DNA from: Schizophyllum amplum
Lineage: Eukaryota > Basidiomycota > Agaricomycetes > Agaricales > Schizophyllaceae
NCBI GenBank assembly: GCA_007026445.1
Contig: VDMD01000038.1
Location: 224,533-288,532, forward strand
DNA length: 64,000 bases
Reading direction: 5' to 3'
Under the pieces are notes generated by a model. That model saw only the letters and a program-made list of their open reading frames with translations, did not search any database and was not told where the DNA came from. The first letter of the stretch is position 1. Every line of letters starts with the position of its first letter. Positions 56,635-64,000 of the stretch are shown here, piece after piece. The translations under genes and the position numbers were made by a program.

Positions 56635-59600
56635 CCCCGCCGCGCTCGCCCGCCCACCGGCCGCGCTCGCCCACCGGCCGCGCTCACCCACCGGCCGCGC
56701 TCGTTCACCCGCCGCGCTCGCCCACCCGCCGCGCTCGCTCGCCCGCCGCGCTTGCCTACCCGCTCGCTCCCTCGCCTACCCGCTCGCGCCCTCGCCTACC
56801 CGCTCGCTCACCCGCCCTCTCGTTCGCCCCCTGCATGCTCGCTCACTCCCTTACCCACCTGCTACCTCGCCCGCCCGCCCGCTTGCCCGTGCGCTGCCCA
56901 CCCCTACACCTGGATTCCGCGCCGGGTATGGCACGTCCTCGGCGGATGCTGCTTGTCTGTTGTCGCGGCCGACCTCGACAGCAACACTCGCAACACAGGT
57001 GGTGGGGGTGGATGCCATAGCAGGGCGGGAGGGGTGATGGGCGTTGAGCGCGCGAGGAGGAATGTCGGGAGGGGGTGTGGGATGGCCGGTGGGCAGCGAG
57101 CACTCCTTTGCTGAGGGCGTGCGCACGGATGACGTGTGCGGAGCGGGCGCGGGACGCGCGGCGTGGCCGTAGACGGCGACTGGGCAAGACGGGTGTCGTG
57201 GGTGAAGGTGGAAAACCAGCGCAGTTGCTAGCGCGGGTCGCGGGTCGTCATCGGAGGCGCGGGTCGTTGGTGAAGGCAAGCTGTTTGCTCTCGCAACGCT
57301 GGGCGCAGCGCGGGAGCGACGTCAAAGACGTACCCCTGCAGCAGGCGGCGACCGCGTCTGACGACGACGGCCAGCCACCTACCGGCAGGGCAGCGCAGAG
57401 AGCGGGGAGGATGGTGGGAGAGAACGAGGAGTGACTTACCGATTCTGCCCGGATTCGGTCGGAACAGTCACGTGACTCGGACCTCGGCGCGCGACACCGG
57501 TGACCTCCGTCGCCCCGCTTGCAGCGTCCTTACTGCAGCGCGCGCTGCTCTCTTATTTGGCTGGGGGGCTGTCAAAGTCATAATATATATATATATATAT
57601 GTGCGTAAATAAAATACATAAGCCCCTGCATGCATGAGCACAGCGGGGATGCGTGGGGACTGAGTGAGGGGAGGGTATGCGTTGGACGTGGGCACGCATT
57701 AGCGGGCGACACCGCGCGTGCACCCCGGCAACAGTGCGCCCTCGCACAGTGCTGACTGTTGTGGTGTGCTTGGCGCGCGCGAGGAGGGGGCCGGCGGCGA
57801 CGTTGAAAGCGAGGACCACGCCCGCCGTCTTCATGCTCCCTAGCGCGCGTCAGCGACCGCGTCGTTCGCCCACCCCTCATGTCCCTATACCTCACTTGGC
57901 GAAGGTGGTAACGGGGCATTAGAGGTGGGTGAGCGGGGCGGGCGCTACTGCGCGGTGGGGATATGAAGGCGGCGGGCGTCGTTCTCGGTTGGTGTATGGA
58001 TGCGGGAGGGGTCGGGGACCGGGCGTCTTTGGTCAAGACTGGCTGAGAACATGCGCCACATGCGGACGCACACAGCGCGGTACGTGCGTGCGTGCGTTTG
58101 CAAGTGACGCGAAAATTTTCGTCAGTGTTGTATACCATGGCAGAACCATTGCCACGTACCTTGGAGGGCTCCTATGAGCCCTCGCACCCCTTATCTTGTC
58201 GATTCGCGTGTACGCGGTTTTGCGGTGAGTCAAATGGGTAGCCGGCGGTCTGGCGACGTGGTGGTGAGAGGCAAGGGCGGACGCGTCGTGTGACGTGATG
58301 TGACACGACGCGTCGATCCGCGCGCTGCACGTCGATTTGCACGTATACGGCGCCATTGTAAGACATCGCGGCCTTCTTCTACCGTAAGACGTGTATAGAT
58401 AGTAATTATCTGATCTACCATTGAGGGATCGGGGCTTTGGATGGGTCTCAGCTATCTAGAATACACATGTATTGAGTAGAATATTCTGTAAGAGGTTCAA
58501 TATGTACTCATTGTGATTTTGTATTGTATTGTGGCAGATATAGGCAAATTAAACTACATACGTGCTTAGGGGAGACTAGATAGAACATGCTCCAACTTTG
58601 ACTGAAGCGATACGATAATATACTGCCTCGGAACGCTTCGAAAGGTGCCGGGGGAGACGTTCGAGAAGTGCTTTTGACGAGCATTAACCCTCGTCAACAA
58701 GGGTCTCGAAGTTCACCCCCTTTACATGTACAGAATCGCACAGAATTTTGTATATCTATCCTACACTCTATATAAAGATGCCCTGTGAAGAGGATGCGAA
58801 TTTAGATGCCTCCCGGCACGATCCCGAGGACGTCGAAGGCGACGACGGCAACCTTCGGACTCCGGTCCGAGGCGCCGAACGTTCACGATCAACGCTCCTT
58901 TGCCAGCAACCACGACCACGCCGCGGCCGCGGTTGCTGGCCGCCTCCTCAATCCTTTACCTACACCTCAAGAGGTCTTCCCCCATCCGTCTCCTTACCTC
59001 TCAGGCGAATCGGGGCCTTTTAAAAGCGCCCCACGTTGGGTTTGGCGAGCGAGGGGGCGCGGGAAGCGCCCCTCGTCAGGTGCGTCCGCTACGCACAGCC
59101 CGTGAGTTTAGAGCTAACAAAACCAAAGTCAGTGACTCAAGAGCGCGCGAGCGTACGCAAGAGACGTGCGCGGGGGCAGGCGCGCAGAGACGGCGACGGG
59201 CACACCGAGGGCGAGGCGGCGCTCGCCGTACTCCCGCGGCTCCTGCCCTCGCCGTACTCCCGCGTCTGCGCGACGCTGGGACGAGCGTCCGCGCATACGC
59301 AGCGTTCGGGGACGCTGTGCGATAGGGGAGGGGGCGAGCAGGCGCGGCGAGCGGGGAGCAGCGCCAGCGAGGTCGCGTCGCCAACGCCCTACGCCGTTGT
59401 CGACGACGTCCACGCACGTCTAGGTGTCGACGTGCGCGTCGTTCCTTATTGTTGGCGCCGGCGCTTCCCTGCGCTCCCTCGCCCTCGTGCTCACCCTCAG
59501 CCTCGCGTCCTCGCCCTTGCCCTCGCGCGCCCTCGCCCTCGCGCCCTCGCCCTCGCGCCCACGCCCTCGCCTACGCCTCTCCCCCACGCCTCGCCTCCAC

Positions 59601-60725
59601 GCCTCGCCTCCTTTCCGCGCGCATCCTCTCCCACACGGCACACGCCCTCGCCATATCGCCCGCGAGTCCCGCAAACACCGTTGATCGCCGATCCGCAAGT
59701 GCAAGCATGCCGACAGCCACGCATCCCAGCGCCCCCGTACCTGTGTTCCGTCATTGCGGGAGATGCGCGGGGTCCTACCCACCACCAAACAGCGTGCAGT
59801 GCGAGCGCGAGCAGGCTGCTCTGCGTAGTTCCCCCCACCTGCTCCTGCTCGCCCTCTCACGCAGAGGGTATCTTTAGCATATATTGTACCAGCTATCTAC
59901 CTAGACAATTGACATATATATATATATATTGCTTATACAGCCGCTACAAAGCAGCGCGCACCAGACACCGCGTGCAACGGCGAGCGCGGCCCCGCCAGCA
60001 ATGCCGACAGGGCGTCGACGCGCGTCACCGGCATTTGCCGAACACGTGGCGCTCGCGTCAAATTTCGCCGCGATCAATTCCGCTGCTCTTTCCTTCTACC
60101 ACCCACCATCTGCCCTCCACCACCATGGGTCGCGGTCGCCGGCGATGTCGGCGTGGCTCGACCACGTCGTTGTCGCCGTTGACGCGCCCCGTCCTCTCCT
60201 CCTCTTCCTCGCCGCGCCGCCGCCGCGTTTGTGCTCAACAGCACCCGTCACCCGTGATCGGGGAGACTCGGAGCAGCGTCACCACCACCTCCCTCCTCCG
60301 ACCTCACCACGCGCTGCGCCTTCTCGCGCACCCTCACCACCCTCTCCTCCGACGTCACCGCGCGCCCAACGCCCTACCACACTCCCGCGCCGCGCCGGCC
60401 AAACCGGCGCGTCATTCACCCAATACCATACCCGTGCCGCCGTGCCGCCTCCCAGCCACGTCACCCACCCTCTGCGCTGTGCGTGCGCTGCGGGTCCCGT
60501 GGCGCTGCTAGTGCAGGGCAGTGCACGAGACCGGCGAGCGCGGGAACGGGTGCGGGTAGTGAGGTAGTAGGTGGGGTCAGGAGAGTGCGGGAGCGGCGGT
60601 GAGCACGGGGGTGGTGCGGGAGTGAGCGCGGGGGTGGTGCGGGAGTGAGCGCGGGGGTGGGGTGGCGCGGGAGCGAGTGCGGGGGTGACGCGGGAGCGAG
60701 CGCGGTGGGAGCGGTGCGGGAGCAA

Positions 60726-60853
60726 GCGCGGTGGCGAGCGGCGCGGGTGCGAGCGCGGTGGCGAGCGGCGCGGGTGCGAGCGCGGTGGCGAGCGGCGCGG
60801 GTGCGAGCGCGGTGGCGAGCGGCGCGGGTGCGAGCGCGGTGGCGAGCGGCGCG
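60726..60853. repeat. 27-bp GC-rich tandem repeat in right arm
   Basis: About 4.7 copies of a unit starting GCGCGGTGGCGAGCGGCGCG, with starts at 60726, 60753, 60780, 60807 and 60834. Its strand composition is complementary to the left-arm tract. Confidence 0.85.
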
Positions 60854-61114
60854 CTGGGTGGGGCACGGACCGCCGGTGCGCGCGCGGGAGCGGCAGCGAG
60901 CTCGAGCTGGGTGGAACGGCGAGCCGGGTGGGGAGCGGACCGCGAGCGTGGGCGGGCAGGTGAGCTGGTGTGGGCGTGAGCGAGCTGCGAGCTGGACCGG
61001 GCGTGGGTTGTGAGCTCGGGCGGCACGTGCGGAGGCGAGCGGACGAGTGGCGAGCAGGCGCGAGCCGACCAGCCAGTGACCCAGCGGGAACGGCCGAGAG
61101 CCAGCTGCCCAGGG

Positions 61115-61247
61115 GAACTGTCGGCGGATGTAGCTACGAGTCGTACCTACGAGATCCTGTAACTAGTGTACAATGATTATAGTAAAACATTGGAAGTCTG
61201 AGCCCTATGTTACAGGGCTCGTACTTAAATTGATAGGGACTGACCTC
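61115..61247 (-). repeat. Right terminal inverted repeat of 5-kb element
   Basis: Complement of 56261-56390 with a 37-bp perfect core. Confidence 0.8.
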
Positions 61248-62018
61248 GCTCCGTGTGTACAAATTCCGGCGACGATATGGCGGCAAGATGACCACAGGGG
61301 TCCACATTGAGAGCAAAAGGGACAGCTTGTGTGGCGTCGACGTCGCGTCCACTGGAGAAGTACCTGTTGCTGATGTCGATCGAGCCTCCGTCCTCATCTG
61401 AAAGGTTATCGGCGGGCTGGATGTTGCCAGTGACGGAGCGAACAAAGACGTCGCGAATGGCCTTGATGTCGCAAAGTGCGTTCTCAAAATAAGCCGAGTC
61501 CATACCGGTGAGTTTGATCGACTGTCGAATGTAGCGCGCTTTGCCGTTGCCGCTACCAAAGGAGGAATGGTCAGATATTGCAACGTACCATATAACATTT
61601 ACTCACGAAATGCGGTCTTCCACGGGGGGCAAATCAGTCTTCATCACTACGCCTGTGATCTCGACCACGAGCTCGGACATGCCGTCGGACTCCTCCACTG
61701 CCACTCTCGATCGTCCTTTGTCCGCGCCAACGATTTGGAGTCGGGCGGGCGCAGCAGAACGCTTCGGTGATTGGTCAGTACGTCGTCAAGTGCGAACGGG
61801 CTGGATATGCACTGTGAACATAACGCCCAGCGTGTCGTCAGGCGCGGCGAGCTTGCGCGATTGCGAGACCCATTCCAGGCGCTCCCCTATGTGTGTTAGC
61901 CAGAAGGTGGAAAGGCTGGGCGAAGTCGCTTACTGGCAGCGTCTGCGTCGTAAAATTGCGGGAAGTGTGACATAGCTCGATGCAGGGTGTGGATGTTCAA
62001 GTGATAATTTCCACCGCC

Positions 62019-62028
62019 TTATATATAT
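62019..62028 (-). promoter_or_regulatory. TATA box of the split gene
   Basis: TATATATAAG on the minus strand, ~50 bp upstream of the ATG at 61973. Confidence 0.55.
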
Positions 62029-62180
62029 CGCGCTGTACCTCCGACTGCTTGTGTACAGCGGCTATTAGTGTTAGGGTGAGTACGAGCAGCGGCCGCGCAA
62101 TATGCTGCCGCTGCCAGATTCCGCGTCAGTTGCGAGTGCGCCATCCCGCTGCGCAAGTCCGCTGAGAGAAGCTGTTCGGT

Positions 62181-62768
62181 AGGCTGCCTAGACCTCCGTG
62201 TCGGCGCGGCTGTCTATGGGAGGGAGGTCCGTTGTGAGACAGACCGTCGGGCCAGGTTTGCTTGTCGACGCTCTGACTGGCCAGTTTATTCCGCTGTGTC
62301 TATGGGGGCGTTGTTCCGATAGGCCGATGTGTTCCGCTGCGTCTGTCTCAGTCTGTAGAGCGAAACAGTCCGTTGAGGGAAGGGGTTTGGCAGGCTGCCT
62401 AGACCTCCGTGTCGGCGCGGCTGTCTATGGGAGGGAGGTCCGTTGTGAGACAGACCGTCGGGCCAGGTTTGCTCGTCGACGCTCTGACTGGCCAGCTTAT
62501 TCCGCTGTGTCTATGGGGGCGTTGTTCCGATAGGCCGACGTGTTCCGCTGCGTCTGTCTCAGTCCGTAGAGCGAAACAGTCCGTTGAGGGAAGGGGTTTG
62601 GCAGGCTGCCTAGACCTCTGTGTCGGCGCGGCTGTCGATGGTAGGGAGGTCCGTTGTGAGACAGACCGTCGGGCCAGGTTTGCTTGTCGACGTTTTGACT
62701 GGCCAGCCTCTTCCGCTGCGTCTGTGGGGGCGGTATTCCGATCGGTCGATGTGTTCCGCTGCGTAGAC
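62181..62768. repeat. 211-bp tandem repeat, ~2.8 copies
   Basis: Units start at 62181, 62392 and 62603 (AGGCTGCCTAGACCTC). Copies are nearly identical; the third is cut short near 62768. The period is not a multiple of three and overlapping frames are not conserved as protein, so the repeat is non-coding. Confidence 0.88.
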
Positions 62769-63477
62769 TCGGTAGTGACGTTCTGTCCGTGCATACGTTT
62801 ACGCTGCGCTCAGTAGCCGATGATCCGATTGGTGCTCGGCTTCCGATGTGTATGTCTCGGCGTTGGTAGTTTAACTGGCCTTCATCGATTCGTCAAGTTC
62901 TTGATGTTCGGATAGGTCGTCGCCCTCTGCTGCGTGTGTGTCGGCGCAGGTTCCATGTTAAATTGTATGCCTAGCTCTGATTCGACGTGGAGGTCGCACT
63001 TTTCATTATAGGCAGAACGACTTTGCGCCTCTTTACCCAAAGCCTCATCCTGTTCCGACCGTAAGTCCAGAAGTCTCGGATCGCGGGTCAGTCGATTGCC
63101 CCCGACAGTACACTGCTCTGCGGCTAATGTTCAAGTGGATAACGCCGTTCCGTTGTAGAGAGATATTCCGGTTCAATGTGCGGGAGTAGTGCTTCGGCAT
63201 ACTGCCGTGCAAATAGCTTACCCTCGTCCGCCCTCGGCCATGAACCCGGATGTCTGAGATTATGGGGAGTAGACCGTTCTCGACCTGCAATAGTCAGTTG
63301 TCTGTGCGCGCATTGGCTTCGAACATTGTCTCGGATGCGCGCAGTTTTTTTTTTTTTTTTTTTTTTTTGGGAGTGCGAATCGCTTGGCTGGTTGGGCTAG
63401 ACGATGTCCAGCTGACGGCAGGTTAGCGACATTGTTTAAAAGGGAGCCGCTCCAATCGACAATCCTCGTACGACATA
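62769..63477. other. Intergenic with T24 tract
   Basis: No gene. A run of 24 T lies at 63345-63368, about 110 bp before the next start codon, and may act as a nucleosome-depleting promoter element. Confidence 0.4.
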
Positions 63478-64000
63478 ATGGCCGAACCGCCCCGTCGTTC
63501 CGACCGCAAGGTCTCATCGCCGAAGAAGAAAAAAGAAACGTAAGTCCTACTGAATTCGTACTCGTACACCTACTGATGTCATTGTCAGCGCTTCTGTCGC
63601 TGTCGAAGATCGCTTCGTACCCGACGGAGTGGCTGAAGATCCAGAGTCCGTTCAACCTCGTGTTCAGACGAGGCGCCGCGACATCCGCCGGGCAGAGGGG
63701 GCTGTATCAACCGTCGCCGACGTCGACCCTGAAATGCCCGCTCTTGAAGATGTCTCAGACCAATTGTCAGTTTATCCTCATGAATGCGGGTGACTTATGT
63801 GCTGATTTACCTTCTTCAGATTCGTCAATGTTAGCACCATGGCAACTGACGAAGTGGACGAATCGTATGTTCTGTTTTCTGTCTCTCAGTCTGCCCTCAT
63901 GCATTTTGCAGGTTCACGAACGAAGGCGCTCAATCGGGATCATCGTCGGAAGGTCAAGTTATACTCGCATCAAGAGAAACGTGCGTGGCGTTATGGCTGT
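63478..64000 (+). CDS. Start of an unrecognised charged protein, cut by window end
   Basis: Exons 63478-63539, 63589-63765, 63820-63864 and 63912-63980 join in phase, and a GTGCGT donor at 63981 suggests the window ends in an intron. The 117 residues seen start MAEPPRRSDRKVSSPKKKKE (basic, NLS-like), then an acidic Ser-rich region. All introns have the same phase (2). No domain is visible; the style resembles the N-terminus of the chromodomain protein at 50.2 kb, but homology is not shown. Confidence 0.65.

Larger units (their letters stand above)
56261..61247. mobile_element. 4,987-bp DNA element with long TIRs and 7-bp target duplication
   Basis: Flanked by GCTCCGT at 56254-56260 and 61248-61254. 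Left end CACTACAGTCCCTAT, right end (complement) GAGGTCAGTCCCTAT. A 37-bp perfect inverted match (56296-56332 with 61177-61213) sits inside a TIR of over 100 bp. The duplication might extend to CTGACCTCG...CTCCGT with a 5-nt gap. The arms continue as GC-rich, roughly complementary minisatellites. The interior (57.1-60.5 kb) holds two (TA)n tracts (57583-57600 and 59913-59929) and long Pro/Arg-rich open frames without recognisable transposase. Superfamily unassigned; probably non-autonomous. Confidence 0.85.
55762..61973 (-). pseudogene. Uncharacterised host gene split by a 5-kb insertion
   Basis: Exons 61973-61934, 61886-61813, 61761-61607, 61552-61248, then the insertion, then 56253-56199, 56147-55991 and 55941-55762. 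With the insertion and one target copy left out, the phases close exactly to 321 residues, starting MSHFPQFYDADAA and ending VEDAVTKDD, with no other lesion. As present, translation would run from exon 4 into the element and stop soon after. The protein has an OB-fold-like alternation (VEITGVVMKTDLP, AIKVGDIVTCKMAFCLVP), but no family is recognised. A TATATATAAG box lies ~50 bp upstream. Recent inactivation is inferred. Confidence 0.8.

Noticed and set aside
59036..60511. 491-codon open frame inside the 5-kb element
   Set aside because: Pro/Arg/Ser-rich translation of GC-rich repeats; equally long frames exist in other phases and strands, with no motif or start context.
60279..60866. 195-codon minus-strand frame with RRSPPRSHP-like repeats
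   Set aside because: Direct translation of the 27-bp minisatellite; no support as protein.
62198..62816. Overlapping open frames in the 211-bp array
   Set aside because: The period shifts the frame between units, so the protein repeat is not maintained.
63345..63368. Poly(A) tail of a retrotransposed copy (T24 on plus)
   Set aside because: No adjacent intronless gene copy or target duplication was found; a simple tract is more likely.

Overview
The window is nuclear DNA of a basidiomycete fungus, most likely an Agaricomycete. Supporting signs are dense introns of about 50-60 bp (25 exons in one gene, several exons under 30 bp), families common in mushrooms (BTB/POZ, MYND, BBE-type FAD oxidase, a multi-span membrane protein, F-box-like proteins), nuclear tRNA genes with a short intron 3' of the anticodon, and no operons. 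Coding exons were assembled by hand by matching GT-AG sites, reading phase and family similarity. Most multi-exon models close exactly in frame; exceptions are stated in the entries.

Layout. 1-19.7 kb is gene-dense: the end of a PWWP-domain protein, an AhpD/carboxymuconolactone-decarboxylase-like protein, a BTB protein, a small secreted cysteine-rich protein, a MYND zinc-finger protein, a 15-exon type II membrane dipeptidyl aminopeptidase, two unrecognised proteins, two tRNA-Glu genes and a proline-rich protein with CxxC pairs. 19.7-26.1 kb is a gene-free repeat block holding inverted repeat copies, a 68-bp tandem pair, a TAGC-rich element and a 395-bp MITE; its right edge lies next to a tRNA-Glu gene. 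26.6-35.3 kb carries a seven-span membrane protein, a fourth tRNA-Glu and a complete 25-exon VPS10 sorting receptor. 35.6-43.5 kb has tRNA-Ile, two unrecognised proteins, RPB7 (Pol II stalk) and, convergent to it, RPC25 (the paralogous Pol III stalk subunit).

43.6-48.5 kb holds an intact secreted FAD-dependent oxidase and a head-to-head decayed copy of it, with a PIF/Harbinger-like MITE in one intron. 50-54.6 kb holds a chromodomain protein with a possible degenerate copy, an F-box-like protein, and a protein joining an F-box-like start to a nucleotidyltransferase-like GS...DxD motif. 55.8-62 kb is one host gene split by a 4,987-bp insertion (56261-61247). The insertion has long terminal inverted repeats and a 7-bp target duplication; removing it restores a 321-codon reading frame. 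The window ends with a 211-bp tandem repeat and the start of another gene.

Functionally the genes are mostly unlinked housekeeping functions: transcription (RPB7, RPC25), chromatin (PWWP, chromodomain), vacuolar sorting and processing (VPS10, dipeptidyl aminopeptidase) and secreted oxidation (FAD oxidase). No biosynthetic cluster, CRISPR array or novel defence system was seen. The most informative feature is the recent insertion of a large element with no recognisable transposase, and the layered repeat activity around it.
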